The notes under the pieces were generated by a model, which had not been told where the DNA came from, did not search any database, and was given only the letters and a program-made list of their open reading frames with translations. A stretch of 64,000 nucleotides of DNA from Mycetocola zhadangensis (GTDB lineage: Bacteria > Actinomycetota > Actinomycetes > Actinomycetales > Microbacteriaceae), in NCBI RefSeq assembly GCF_003668565.1, contig NZ_RCWJ01000004.1:124001-188000 (forward strand), in the 5' to 3' direction. How positions within the stretch are numbered: the stretch's first letter is position 1; the number at the start of each line of letters is the position of its first letter. Shown here piece after piece: positions 1 through 8,750 of the stretch. Position numbers and translations under genes: made by a program.

Positions 1-40
1 AGGGCGCGAGCCGTGTGGATTCCCCAATATGCTTCGGCCG

Positions 41-56
41 GGATCTCTAGAGATCC
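41..56. other. Perfect 16-bp palindrome in intergenic DNA
   Basis: The sequence GGATCTCTAGAGATCC reads the same on both strands and lies in the first 255 bases, where I see no convincing gene. It contains CTAG, usually rare in actinobacterial genomes. It could be an operator or a small hairpin; nothing flanking it decides this. Confidence 0.35.
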
Positions 57-255
57 GAGCGAATCCGTTTCGGTCCGAGTCTGTCCGGATGAATTCACTC
101 TGAACCTCACTGCGCTTTCTTCGTCGATGATAATTCCGCTCGTGGCGGGCATGGTGTTTCTCACTGTGGCTCCGTTGCCTGTTGTGTCGTGTGCTTGTGG
201 CAGGACACTTCCGACTGTACCCCTTTCATCAGGGCACCAACCGGCCCGGACTCGG

Positions 256-1149
256 TCAGGGCTTGCGCGAGAAAGCTTCGATGCGCTCTTCGGGCGAGAG
301 CGCCTCCATTTCGGCGATGAACTCGGCTGAGAAGGTGTCGGCCGTTGCAAAATCGCCGATGGGCACGACCGAGTGTGTGATTTGTTCGTCATACACATGA
401 ACGAGGTTGAACGACTGGCCGCCATTCATTCCGTTCGTCGCCCGTGGTGAATTCGACAGGTTCATCGTGTAACAGCTGGCCGCTGCAACGGACACGGGTA
501 CATCGGCGAAGGTGGAGTTCAGGGCGTAATGGAGATGCCCCGCGAGGATGGCCCGAACGTCGCGCCCAGCGAGCACCTCGGCAAACGGGCGCTGCTCGCG
601 CAGCTCGAGAAGATCAAACAGCGGCTGAGGAGCCGGGACCGGCGGGTGGTGCATGCCGATCACTGTGCCGTACCGTGACGGGGAGTCGAGGACACTGTCC
701 AGCCAGTCGAGCTGAGCATCGGACAGCTCGCCGTGGTGAAAGCCGGGCACGCTGGTGTCGAGGCCGATGAAGCGCAGCCCGCCGAGGTCCCAGACCGTGT
801 CGATTGGCCCGTCAGTTGGCTCCTGGTCGAGCAGTGCCGAGCGCATCGGCGCCCGTTCGTCGTGGTTACCCATGAGCCAGATGATCTGGGCGCCGAGGCG
901 CTCAGCAACCGGCTCGACGCGCTCGCGAAGGCGAGCGTAAGCATCCGTCTCTCCAAGATCTGTGAGGTCACCGGTGAAGACGAGAGCCGAGGGGCGGATG
1001 CCCATGAGCTCGACCTGTTCGAGCGCGCGTTCGAGGTTCGACTCTGCCGGGAGGTCGCCGTGGAGAGGGGCTCCACCGGCGAGGAAATGGGTGTCGCTGA
1101 GGTGAACGAGCACCTGGCGTGCTGGGGGATATTGACCGAGCTGAACCAT
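256..1149 (-). CDS. Metallophosphoesterase (calcineurin-like; CpdA/Icc type)
   Basis: A 297-residue cytoplasmic protein with the complete calcineurin-like metal site in order: SDTH near residues 18-21, GDLTD, MGNHDE, GMHHPP and AGHLH. The family hydrolyses phosphoesters with a two-metal centre. The spacing of motifs and the length resemble 3',5'-cyclic-nucleotide phosphodiesterases of the CpdA/Icc group, but the natural substrate cannot be read from sequence. The ATG start is supported by TAGGCT, six bases and then the codon, which implies a leaderless mRNA. It lies downstream of a purine permease in the same direction but behind a hairpin, so it is probably transcribed alone. Confidence 0.9.
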   Translation of the reverse strand: MVQLGQYPPARQVLVHLSDTHFLAGGAPLHGDLPAESNLERALEQVELMGIRPSALVFTGDLTDLGETDAYARLRERVEPVAERLGAQIIWLMGNHDERAPMRSALLDQEPTDGPIDTVWDLGGLRFIGLDTSVPGFHHGELSDAQLDWLDSVLDSPSRYGTVIGMHHPPVPAPQPLFDLLELREQRPFAEVLAGRDVRAILAGHLHYALNSTFADVPVSVAAASCYTMNLSNSPRATNGMNGGQSFNLVHVYDEQITHSVVPIGDFATADTFSAEFIAEMEALSPEERIEAFSRKP

Positions 1150-1161
1150 GCGCCCAGCCTA
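1150..1161 (-). promoter_or_regulatory. Leaderless -10 of the metallophosphoesterase
   Basis: TAGGCT ends six bases before the ATG, leaving no room for a ribosome binding site. Confidence 0.6.
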
Positions 1162-1220
1162 GTTCCGGGTACAGACAGAGCGCTGGCTCATGACCGTGCA
1201 TGTCGCGCGTCACAACACAG

Positions 1221-1252
1221 AGCGGGCCACCGGTGTGCACCGGCGGCCCGCT
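1221..1252 (-). terminator. Hairpin after the purine permease
   Basis: AGCGGGCC at 1221-1228 pairs perfectly with GGCCCGCT at 1245-1252, just past the stop of the minus-strand permease. There is no long T tract, as is common for terminators in high-GC actinobacteria. Confidence 0.6.
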
Positions 1253-1270
1253 TTGGTCAGGATGTCAAGG

Positions 1271-2707
1271 TTAGGCGAAAAGCATTTCGATAGGTCCGCG
1301 TGCGAAGTAGACGAGGAAGCCGAGCGCAACAACCCACAGCAGCGGGCTGATTTCGCGAGCCTTGCCGCTGAACGCTCGGAGAATAACCCAGGCGATGAAG
1401 CCTGCGCCGATGCCGTTTGCGATCGAGAAGGTGAACGGCATGACAGCGATGGTGATGAAGACAGGGAAGCTGACCGAGAAGTCGGTCCAGACGATGTCCT
1501 TGATCTGGGCCATCATCATTGCGCCGACGAGGACGAGGGCAGCGGATGCCACTTCGCTCGGCACGATGCTCGTCAGCGGGGTCAGGAACATGGCCAGGAG
1601 GAAGAGCACACCGGTGACGATGTTGGCGAGCCCAGTTCGAGCGCCCTCGCCGATTCCGGCGCCGGACTCGACGAAGACCGTGTTGGATGAGGCAGACGCA
1701 GCGCCACCGGCGACAGCCCCGACACCCTCGACGATGAGCGCCGACTTGATCCGTGGGAAGTTCCCCTTCTCATCGGCGACGTCGGCTTCCTTGCTCAGCC
1801 CGGTCATCGTTCCCATGGCGTCGAAGAAGTTCGTGAAGACCAGAGTGAAGACGAGCATGAGTGCCGCGAGGACACCGATGCGCTCGAACGCACCGAAGTT
1901 GAACGCACCGAGAAGGCCCAGGTCGGGAACGCTGAAGATCTGTGTCGGAAGCGCGGGAACCGAGAGGCTCCAGCCGCCGGGGTTCTCGCCTCCGTTGGAA
2001 GCGCCGACCTTCCAGATGAGTTCGGCGATCACGGCGAGCACAGTGCCAGAGAGGATGGCGATAAGCAGCGCACCCTTAACTCTGCGGGCGACAAGAACAC
2101 CGCCGAGCAGCACGGTGATCACGAAGATCACGGTCGGCAGCGTGGCGACTGAGCCGTCGAGCCCGAGCCCGATCGGAGGCGACGGCTGTTTCGTCGTCGT
2201 GACGAAACCTGCGTTCACGAGTCCGATGAAGGCGATGAAAAGGCCGATACCGACGGTGATGCCGATTTTCAGCTGGATCGGAACCGCTTCGAAGATGAGT
2301 CGTCGCAGGCCTGTCGCGGCGAGGAGCACGATGAACAGACCGTTGATGACAACGAGCCCCATCGCCTCGGCCCAGGTGACCTGGCCGACGACGCTGAATG
2401 CGAGGAACGAGTTGATTCCGAGGCCTGCCGCGAAAGCGAATGGCAGTCGTGCCACCAGCCCGAACAGGATCGTCATCACTCCGGCGGTCAGCGCAGTGAC
2501 AGCGGACAGTTGGGCGAAGCCAAGCGACTCACCGTCGACGTCCACGCCGCCAGACAGGATGATCGGGTTGAGGACGACGATGTACGCCATCGCCACGAAC
2601 GTGACGAGTCCTCCTCGGAGCTCACCGCCGAACGTGGATCCTCGCTTCGTGATTTCGAAGAATCCGTCGATGCGATCTTTGATGGTTGGCGCAGATGTGG
2701 ATGCCAC
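1271..2707 (-). CDS. NCS2-family purine permease (AzgA/PbuG-like)
   Basis: A 478-residue polytopic membrane protein of the AzgA-like branch of the NCS2 family, whose members import adenine, guanine or hypoxanthine with protons. The N-terminus has the conserved stretch around FVAMAYIVVLNP, followed by many hydrophobic segments; the family has about 12 to 14. The central part carries FFDAMGTMTGLSKEA, typical of this branch and absent from uracil permeases. Length is normal. The GTG start is preceded by GGAAAGG seven bases upstream, an acceptable ribosome binding site. It is divergent from the uracil-type permease at 2901. Exact substrate is inferred from family only. Confidence 0.92.
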   Translation of the reverse strand: MASTSAPTIKDRIDGFFEITKRGSTFGGELRGGLVTFVAMAYIVVLNPIILSGGVDVDGESLGFAQLSAVTALTAGVMTILFGLVARLPFAFAAGLGINSFLAFSVVGQVTWAEAMGLVVINGLFIVLLAATGLRRLIFEAVPIQLKIGITVGIGLFIAFIGLVNAGFVTTTKQPSPPIGLGLDGSVATLPTVIFVITVLLGGVLVARRVKGALLIAILSGTVLAVIAELIWKVGASNGGENPGGWSLSVPALPTQIFSVPDLGLLGAFNFGAFERIGVLAALMLVFTLVFTNFFDAMGTMTGLSKEADVADEKGNFPRIKSALIVEGVGAVAGGAASASSNTVFVESGAGIGEGARTGLANIVTGVLFLLAMFLTPLTSIVPSEVASAALVLVGAMMMAQIKDIVWTDFSVSFPVFITIAVMPFTFSIANGIGAGFIAWVILRAFSGKAREISPLLWVVALGFLVYFARGPIEMLFA

Positions 2708-2900
2708 TCAGGGGCCTTTCCGAAAAAGGAGATGGGATTGTTCCGGCCAGCGAGACGGGAACACGCACCGTGTGTGACGGCGGCTCCACGCGCTGCGCGC
2801 AGACTTCCAGTTTATTGCCAGCTCGATGCTCCTTCGCGCACCCGGTCGGTTTGCCGGTACGGTAACGGAGGACCACGCCCCCTGAACGAGAAGAGACCGA

Positions 2901-4178
2901 ATGGCGCTGCCCTGGAAACTGCATGGCGACGGAAAGAACGTTGGAGCCCTTGAGGTCGTTGGACCTGCCGAACGACTGACATGGCCTCGCATGATCGGAC
3001 TCGGGGCGCAACACGTCGTCGCCATGTTCGGAGCGACGTTCCTCGTCCCCATCCTCACGGGCTTCCCGCCCTCAACAACGCTGCTGTTCTCGGGACTCGG
3101 GACGCTGCTATTCCTGCTGATCACGAAGAACCGGCTCCCCAGCTACCTGGGCTCGTCGTTCGCCTTCATCGCTCCCATTACCGTCGCGACAACCGCTGAA
3201 GGAATGGGTAGCGCCCTGTTCGGCATCGTCATCGTCGGAATCCTCCTCGCCCTCGTCGGGCTGCTCGTTCAGCTCACCGGAATCGGCTGGATCAACGCGC
3301 TCATGCCTCCCGTTGTAGCGGGCGCCATCGTTGCGTTGATCGGCTTCAACCTGGGCCCTGCGGCGTGGAACAACTTCCAGCAGGCACCGCTCACTGCGAC
3401 CATCACCCTGTCGGCCGTGGTTCTGGCTTCTGTGCTGTTCAAGGGCATCCTCGGACGGATGTCGATCCTCGTCGGTGTTGTCGTCGGTTACATCGCCGCG
3501 GTCCTGCTCGGTGAGGTGAACTTCGACAGCGTCGGAAAGGCGGCGTGGATCGGCCTGCCGGAGTTCAACAGTCCGGCTAACCCGTTCACCAACCCTGAGT
3601 TGTGGGCAATTCTGCCCGCGTTCCTGCCCGTTGTGCTTGTGCTCATCGCCGAGAACGTCGGCCACATCCGTGGCGTCGCGCAGATGGTTGATGACCAGTC
3701 GATCAACAAGCTCACGGGGCGCGGGCTCTTCGCCGATGGCTTCGCCACCATCATCGCCGGTATGGGCGGCGGGTCGGCAACCACGACATATGGCGAGAAC
3801 ATCGGCGTCATGGCGGCCACCCGTGTCTACTCGACTGCGGCGTACTGGGTCGCGGGGATCGTCGCCATCCTGCTCGGCCTGTCGCCGAAGGTTGGCGCGG
3901 TCATCAACACGATTCCCGCCGGCGTACTCGGCGGGGTGACCACGGCGTTGTACGGACTCATCGGCATCATCGGTGTGAAGATCTGGCTGGACAACAAGGT
4001 CGATTTCTCGAAGCCGAAGAACCAGTTCACTGCTGCGACCGCACTCATCATCGGCATTGCCAACTACACCTGGCAGTTCGGCGACGTGATCTTCAACGGC
4101 ATCGCGCTCGGCACCATAGCGGCGATCGTGATCTACCACGTCATGAATACGCTTGGGCGGCTGCGCGGCACCGACTGA
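2901..4178 (+). CDS. uraA: Uracil/xanthine permease (UraA type)
   Basis: A 425-residue NCS2 transporter of the uracil branch. It has the two conserved acidic segments that bind nucleobase in UraA: AENVGHI in the middle and GENIGVMAATRVYS further on, plus the paired-helix hydrophobic pattern of the fold. It imports uracil, or possibly xanthine, by proton symport. Only a weak purine-rich stretch (AGAAGAG) precedes the ATG. It is the divergent neighbour of a purine permease, so this locus handles nucleobase salvage for both ring types. A strong bidirectional hairpin follows the gene. No pyrimidine-synthesis gene or recognisable riboswitch is adjacent. Confidence 0.9.
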   Translation: MALPWKLHGDGKNVGALEVVGPAERLTWPRMIGLGAQHVVAMFGATFLVPILTGFPPSTTLLFSGLGTLLFLLITKNRLPSYLGSSFAFIAPITVATTAEGMGSALFGIVIVGILLALVGLLVQLTGIGWINALMPPVVAGAIVALIGFNLGPAAWNNFQQAPLTATITLSAVVLASVLFKGILGRMSILVGVVVGYIAAVLLGEVNFDSVGKAAWIGLPEFNSPANPFTNPELWAILPAFLPVVLVLIAENVGHIRGVAQMVDDQSINKLTGRGLFADGFATIIAGMGGGSATTTYGENIGVMAATRVYSTAAYWVAGIVAILLGLSPKVGAVINTIPAGVLGGVTTALYGLIGIIGVKIWLDNKVDFSKPKNQFTAATALIIGIANYTWQFGDVIFNGIALGTIAAIVIYHVMNTLGRLRGTD

Positions 4179-4199
4179 CCCAGGGATCCCCGGCACAAC

Positions 4200-4230
4200 A
4201 AAGGCCGCACTGCTTTGCAGTGCGGCCTTT
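4200..4230. terminator. Bidirectional terminator
   Basis: AAAGGCCGCACTGC and GCAGTGCGGCCTTT form a perfect 14-bp stem with a TTT loop. A-rich and T-rich ends on both sides fit termination of the convergent uraA (+) and pit operon (-). Confidence 0.88.
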
Positions 4231-4268
4231 GTGCGTTGATGAAAAGCCCTCCCTGAGAGCTGTCCCGA

Positions 4269-4601
4269 TCAGCCGTGAAGGGCGGGGACGATCAGGTAGA
4301 TTCCGAACAGGACGGCCGCTCCGCACAGTGTGAAGCAGGCATACGCGGCGAACTGCGCGATCTTCTTCTGCAGCGGAGACAGTGGGTTCTTCCGTGCTGC
4401 CTTCGCGGCCTTCTTCGCGGCTGACTTGATTTCTGCCGGCGTCAGGACGGTGATGGCGTCTGTGAACTCGGCCGGGCTGACCACCGGCACCCGACCGGCA
4501 CGCACGAGCATCTTCAGGCCGAGGGAGTAGAAGCCAACGACCGCGACCGTGCCGGCGAGGGCCGCCGCGAGAACAATGACGAATGCCATCCAGTCGATCA
4601 C
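4269..4601 (-). CDS. Small two-helix membrane protein, partner of pit
   Basis: A 110-residue protein that I cannot assign to a named family. It starts with a hydrophobic helix (about residues 4-27), has a lysine/alanine-rich middle (AAKKAAKAARKN) that should be cytosolic, and ends with a second hydrophobic helix. Its ATG overlaps the stop of the phosphate transporter by four bases (ATGA), so the two are translationally coupled and probably work together, for example as an accessory subunit. That role is inference from position only. Confidence 0.75.
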   Translation of the reverse strand: MIDWMAFVIVLAAALAGTVAVVGFYSLGLKMLVRAGRVPVVSPAEFTDAITVLTPAEIKSAAKKAAKAARKNPLSPLQKKIAQFAAYACFTLCGAAVLFGIYLIVPALHG

Positions 4602-5779
4602 TTTGCAACCTTCTTCGACTCGGGCTCTGGAGCGATGACGACGGCCTCGCCTGAGGCTGCCACGTCACTGACGACGTTGTGGTGTCCGACCTGGTCCCGC
4701 CGCGATCGCAGGAAGATGAAGAGAATGGTTCCGACGCCGACAACGGCGTCGAAGATGACGCCCCAGGTGCCGAGGTGCGCGATGACCGCGGCGATCGCTC
4801 CGACGATTCCCGCGGCAGGCAATGTCAGGAGCCAGCCGATGCCGATCCGTCCCGCGGTTTTCCAGCGCACTGTCGAGCCCCGGCGTCCGAGCCCCGATCC
4901 GATCACGGACCCTGAGGCGACCTGCGTCGTCGACAAGGCGAAGCCTAGGTGGCTTGACGCCAGGATGGTTGCAGCAGTGCTAGTTTCGGCCGCGAAACCC
5001 TGCGCGGGCTTGACGTCGGTGAGACCCGTGCCGAGGGTCTTGATGATGCGCCAGCCACCAACGTAGGTGCCGAGCGCGATAGCGAACGCGCAGACGACAA
5101 CAACCCAGGTCTGCACACCTTCCGACGGCGACTGCAGGTTCACGGAGATGAGGGCGAGGGTGATGACACCCATCGTCTTCTGCGCATCGTTGGTTCCGTG
5201 CGCGAGAGCGACGAGCGAGGAAGAGAAGACCTGTCCGTAGCGGAAGCCCGAACGTCCGTCAGGCTTTCCGTCGTAGCGACGCGTGACACCGTAGGCCAGC
5301 TTGGTTGCGATGAACGCGATCAGCCCGGCTGTGAGCGGGGCGAGGATCGCCGGAAGGAGAACCTTGGAGGTGAGCACCCCGAAGTCGATGGCGCCGATCC
5401 CCGCACCAACGAGGGCCGCTCCGATGAGTCCACCGAACAGAGCGTGCGATGAGCTCGACGGCAGCCCAAGCAGCCAGGTCAGCATGTTCCACACGATGGC
5501 ACCGATCAAACCGGCAAAGATCAGCTCGGGCGTGATCATCACACCGCCCTCACCCTCCTTGATGATTCCACCGGAGATGGTCTTGGCGACTTCAGTCGAC
5601 AGGAATGCGCCAATGAGGTTCAGGATCGCCGCGAGCGTGACCGCCGTCTTGGGCTTGAGCGCACCGGTCGCGATCGGCGTTGCCATCGCATTCGCCGTGT
5701 CGTGGAATCCGTTGGTGAAGTCGAAGAAAAGGGCTAGTGCTATGACAAGCACGATGATGAGGGAGATGTCCAACGGCAT
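4598..5779 (-). CDS. pit: Low-affinity inorganic phosphate transporter (PiT)
   Basis: A 393-residue membrane transporter of the PiT family, which moves metal-phosphate complexes with protons. Both family signatures are present: FFDFTNGFHDTANAMATPIATG near the N-terminus (shown by its core FTNGFHDTANA) and ALAHGTNDAQKTMGVITL in the second half. Hydrophobic segments repeat in two halves, as in the family. The C-terminal 30 residues are charged and cytosolic. It is the first gene of a two-gene operon with the overlapping small membrane protein. The intergenic region upstream shows no PHO-box-like direct repeat that I can support. Confidence 0.93.
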   Translation of the reverse strand: MPLDISLIIVLVIALALFFDFTNGFHDTANAMATPIATGALKPKTAVTLAAILNLIGAFLSTEVAKTISGGIIKEGEGGVMITPELIFAGLIGAIVWNMLTWLLGLPSSSSHALFGGLIGAALVGAGIGAIDFGVLTSKVLLPAILAPLTAGLIAFIATKLAYGVTRRYDGKPDGRSGFRYGQVFSSSLVALAHGTNDAQKTMGVITLALISVNLQSPSEGVQTWVVVVCAFAIALGTYVGGWRIIKTLGTGLTDVKPAQGFAAETSTAATILASSHLGFALSTTQVASGSVIGSGLGRRGSTVRWKTAGRIGIGWLLTLPAAGIVGAIAAVIAHLGTWGVIFDAVVGVGTILFIFLRSRRDQVGHHNVVSDVAASGEAVVIAPEPESKKVAK

Positions 5780-5895
5780 AATTCTCTGAGTAGGGACTCC
5801 CCCGGACGCACGTGTTCCCGGATAAGAATTTGCCGGGAGTTTGTGTAAGCGAGGTTGCCAGTTGAAGGGCCGTAAACGATGATTACACCCCTCGG

Positions 5896-5920
5896 TGCGG
5901 GCGTCAACTTGACACCCGCA
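5896..5920 (-). terminator. Possible terminator after the DUF2207 gene
   Basis: TGCGGG and CCCGCA enclose GTCAA/TTGAC, giving an 11-bp stem with one C-A mismatch, 34 bases past the DUF2207 stop. No T tract follows. Confidence 0.4.
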
Positions 5921-5953
5921 TTTAGGCGAATGCTCAGCGATCGCGGCGCGGCC

Positions 5954-7861
5954 TCAACGCCCTCCTCCGCCGCCCCCGCCTCCGCCGCCTCCAGAGAACC
6001 CACCGCCGCCGGACCCGCCCGAACTGCTGGACGTTGCACTGGCAGACCACGGCGTCGATGACCCCGATGATGTGGAGAAAGCGCCGACCCCCGCCGAGAA
6101 TGCGACCGGATTGAAGCCGGACCGGCTTGAGTACCAGTCCGGGTCGCTCGCAGACTGCTGGTAGTACCTGGCCAGCTCCGTGGCCCACTGTTCGTCGACG
6201 CCCCACAGCACAGCAAACGGCAACAGTTTCTCGTAGAACTTCACCATGGTCACGCTGTCGCCTGGATCGACCGGGTTCTCGACGTTCACTCTCTGGGCGC
6301 CGGTCGGACTCTGCAGCATCGCGATCCGGTCCGCTTCGGCGAGCGCGAGATAGTCTCGCAGCCCGAGAAGATACTCACGCACCTCTGCACCGCTCGGGGT
6401 CAAAGCGTTTCTGGACGTCACGACCACGAAGGTACAAATGGACGCGATCATCACGACGACCAGGGCGATCGTCACCCAGGCATTGATGCCGTACAACACA
6501 GCGGCGGCGATCAGAAGCCCGATCATGGCTACAGCCACCGCGGCGGCCACGGCAACCAACGGTCCTCGACCGCTCACAATCTTTTTCACGCGGAATCCCG
6601 CTTTCACCGACGCCTGTGGCGCGGCAGCGACAAGCGCCTGCACTTCCTTGGCCAGGGCGGTGTCCGTCGCGCTCAGGTCCTTGATCGCGCCCGGCTGCCG
6701 CCTCGCACCGAAGAGCGCCTCAAGCACCTCCAGGTCCGCGGCGGAGGCACCGGCATCCGAGAGGTACTGCAGCCGGTACTCACGCTTGGAGCTGAGGAAC
6801 GACGTCGACTCACCGTCGTCGACGATGCGCAGGTTGTGCCTCACGGCGAGGCTGATCAGGAGCGCAGGCATCGCCTGTGTTGTTCGGCCGATCAGGTCGG
6901 CAGCCACAAAGATGTCGAGTCCCCGAGGCACCGTGTACTGCGGCACGATGATTCCGCGACCGGGAGCGTCCGCTGTGCTCCGCCTGCGCAGCAGAAGCGC
7001 CGCTGCGAGAGTTCCGACGCTGAGCACGGCAATGCCGGCTGGCACCACGGTGAATATCGGCCAGGTCGACGGAATCTCCGGCGTGACAAAGGTGCCTTTC
7101 TCGAAGGCAATCGCCATCGAGTAATTCTCCCTCGGGCCGAGTTCTGAGTTCGGGGAGCTGAGAACCGTCGCACCGTCCTCCCGCGACGTCGCAACGTCGC
7201 ACTGGTCGTCCGAGCCCTGCTGCCCCACGTAACATGCTGACTCCCCCGTAAGCGCGTCAGCCAGGTCGGCGGGCACAACCACCCGCATCTGCGCCTCATC
7301 GAACGGCTGGTCCCAGCCCGTGCCTGGCGCATCCCAGTGGAACTCATCGACGTTGGTGTCGGCGAACGCACGAACAGCGTCCTTCTGCGTGTACTCGATC
7401 ACGTACGTCTGCGTGCCACGGACGTAATCGTCGGTGCCGAGCGCAAGCAGAATGAAGCCGTCTTCGGTGTCGCCGTCGTCGTACGCGACCGGGTTACCGT
7501 TCCCGTCCGTCACAGACACGATCTCGGTTCGCAGGTTCACACCCTGGTAGCCCTCTGGGATCGCCCTGACGATGCCCTTGTTCTGGTCGAACTCCGGAAA
7601 CTCGGCAACGAACGTCTCGACGACTCGCAGCGTGGAATTGCCGTCGGCGTCCCTTCCCAGGGTGTATTCGCCCTCGAAGGAGCTGAATGTGAAGTCCGAA
7701 ACATCCGAACGGATGCCTGTGCGCAGCTCCCCAGCGATGGCCGGCGCCGCCTGCATCCCACCAAACATCAGCGCTACGCCGAGAACGGCGACAAATGCAG
7801 CTGCTCGAGCCAACAGGGGGCGGACAAACTCTCGGGAAACGGTTTCCGGCTGCTGCGTCAT
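5954..7861 (-). CDS. DUF2207 membrane protein with poly-glycine tail
   Basis: A 635-residue secreted or membrane-anchored protein of the DUF2207 family, whose function is unknown. A signal peptide covers about residues 15-43 (cleavage near PAIAGE). The large extracytoplasmic N-terminal domain is followed by one membrane helix near the middle (after PSTWPIF), a cytosolic segment, two close helices around WVTIALVVVM, and a soluble end. The last 40 residues are almost only Gly and Ser, ending in an 11-glycine run; such tails are common in this family. The ATG lies six bases after TAGGCT. It is probably transcribed alone. Confidence 0.85.
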   Translation of the reverse strand: MTQQPETVSREFVRPLLARAAAFVAVLGVALMFGGMQAAPAIAGELRTGIRSDVSDFTFSSFEGEYTLGRDADGNSTLRVVETFVAEFPEFDQNKGIVRAIPEGYQGVNLRTEIVSVTDGNGNPVAYDDGDTEDGFILLALGTDDYVRGTQTYVIEYTQKDAVRAFADTNVDEFHWDAPGTGWDQPFDEAQMRVVVPADLADALTGESACYVGQQGSDDQCDVATSREDGATVLSSPNSELGPRENYSMAIAFEKGTFVTPEIPSTWPIFTVVPAGIAVLSVGTLAAALLLRRRSTADAPGRGIIVPQYTVPRGLDIFVAADLIGRTTQAMPALLISLAVRHNLRIVDDGESTSFLSSKREYRLQYLSDAGASAADLEVLEALFGARRQPGAIKDLSATDTALAKEVQALVAAAPQASVKAGFRVKKIVSGRGPLVAVAAAVAVAMIGLLIAAAVLYGINAWVTIALVVVMIASICTFVVVTSRNALTPSGAEVREYLLGLRDYLALAEADRIAMLQSPTGAQRVNVENPVDPGDSVTMVKFYEKLLPFAVLWGVDEQWATELARYYQQSASDPDWYSSRSGFNPVAFSAGVGAFSTSSGSSTPWSASATSSSSGGSGGGGFSGGGGGGGGGGGR

Positions 7862-7873
7862 GACACCAGCCTA
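7862..7873 (-). promoter_or_regulatory. Leaderless -10 of the DUF2207 gene
   Basis: TAGGCT, then GGTGTC, then ATG. Confidence 0.6.
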
Positions 7874-7879
7874 GGAGAC

Positions 7880-8719
7880 CTACATTTCTTCGTGTGTGTT
7901 CGGGTCGCCGCCGAACAGGCGCCCGTTCTCGCGACCGAGCGCTGTGATCGCCGACAGTTCCTCGGCAGACAGTTCGCCGCCGGGCAGCGAGAAGTTCGCC
8001 AGTTGGCGTTCCGGGTTGCCTGACTTCGGCAGCGGAACGATTCCCCGTTGCAGGTGCCAGCGCAACACGACCTGGGTTGGTGTGACCCCGTGTGCCTTGG
8101 CGATGTCGCCGATCACCTGCTCCTGATACGGAGCGGCCCTCTTGCCGAGCGGACTCCACGCCTCGGTCACGATGCCCTGCTCACGGTGGTACTCGACGAG
8201 CGCCTCCTGCGGGAAGTACGGGTGCACCTCGACCTGATTCACGGCCGGAAGCACTCCGGTCTCGGCGCCGAGCCGCTCGAGGAACGCCTGGGTGAAGTTC
8301 GACACACCAATCGAGCGAACCCTGTGGTCTTTCTGCAGCTGCACCATGGCCTTCCAGCTCTCCGGGAACTTGCCAACCGACGGGTTCGGCCAGTGGATGA
8401 GATAGAGATCGATGGTGTCCACTCCGAGCGCGGCAGCGGAGGCGTCGAATGAGCGAAGCGTCTCGTCATAGCCGTGGTCCCGGCCGGGAAGCTTCGTGGT
8501 CACAACGATCTCGGAGCGCGGAACCTCACTCTGGGCGATGGCGCGACCGACAGCATCCTCATTGCCGTAATTCACGGCGGTATCGATCAACCGGTAGCCG
8601 ATCTCGAGAGCCGAGAGAACGGCGTCCGTCCCCTCCTGGTCCCGCAGCGGGTACGTTCCGAACCCGATCGCCGGGAGCTGGGTGCCATCGTTGAGCGTGT
8701 GCGTTCCGAGGGAGGTCAT
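7880..8719 (-). CDS. Aldo/keto reductase
   Basis: A 279-residue NADPH-dependent reductase with an (alpha/beta)8 barrel. The catalytic Asp and Tyr are in YRLIDTAVNYGNE, the Lys in VVTTKLPG, and the His in YLIHWPNP, so the tetrad is complete. Its length and motifs resemble the 2,5-diketo-D-gluconate reductase/morphine dehydrogenase branch, but family members are promiscuous, so the substrate is unknown. It is transcribed away from the oligopeptidase B gene, with both promoters packed into 31 bases. Confidence 0.92.
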   Translation of the reverse strand: MTSLGTHTLNDGTQLPAIGFGTYPLRDQEGTDAVLSALEIGYRLIDTAVNYGNEDAVGRAIAQSEVPRSEIVVTTKLPGRDHGYDETLRSFDASAAALGVDTIDLYLIHWPNPSVGKFPESWKAMVQLQKDHRVRSIGVSNFTQAFLERLGAETGVLPAVNQVEVHPYFPQEALVEYHREQGIVTEAWSPLGKRAAPYQEQVIGDIAKAHGVTPTQVVLRWHLQRGIVPLPKSGNPERQLANFSLPGGELSAEELSAITALGRENGRLFGGDPNTHEEM

Positions 8720-8731
8720 GCTTCGACCCTA
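8720..8731 (-). promoter_or_regulatory. Leaderless -10 of the aldo/keto reductase
   Basis: TAGGGT, six bases, ATG. The opposing promoter of the oligopeptidase gene starts eight bases away, so the two polymerases compete for the same DNA. Confidence 0.6.
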
Positions 8732-8738
8732 GTCCCGG

Positions 8739-8750
8739 TAGCGTGAAGTC
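8739..8750 (+). promoter_or_regulatory. Leaderless -10 of oligopeptidase B
   Basis: TAGCGT, GAAGTC, ATG. The plus-strand half of a divergent leaderless promoter pair. Confidence 0.6.

Noticed and set aside
13-330. Open plus-strand frame of 105 codons at the window start
   Set aside because: Its composition is unlike a protein, it overlaps the end of the metallophosphoesterase, and no ribosome site or leaderless -10 precedes it.
1362-2777. Long antisense frame (471 codons) over the purine permease
   Set aside because: Typical high-GC shadow frame; the permease strand has clear motifs and this one is Thr/Pro/Arg-rich without any.
2708-2900. Purine or pyrimidine riboswitch between the divergent permease genes
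   Set aside because: I could not find a conserved riboswitch core or paired stems; only ordinary promoter-length DNA.
3108-4196. Long antisense frame over uraA
   Set aside because: Arg/Asp-rich shadow frame with no family resemblance.
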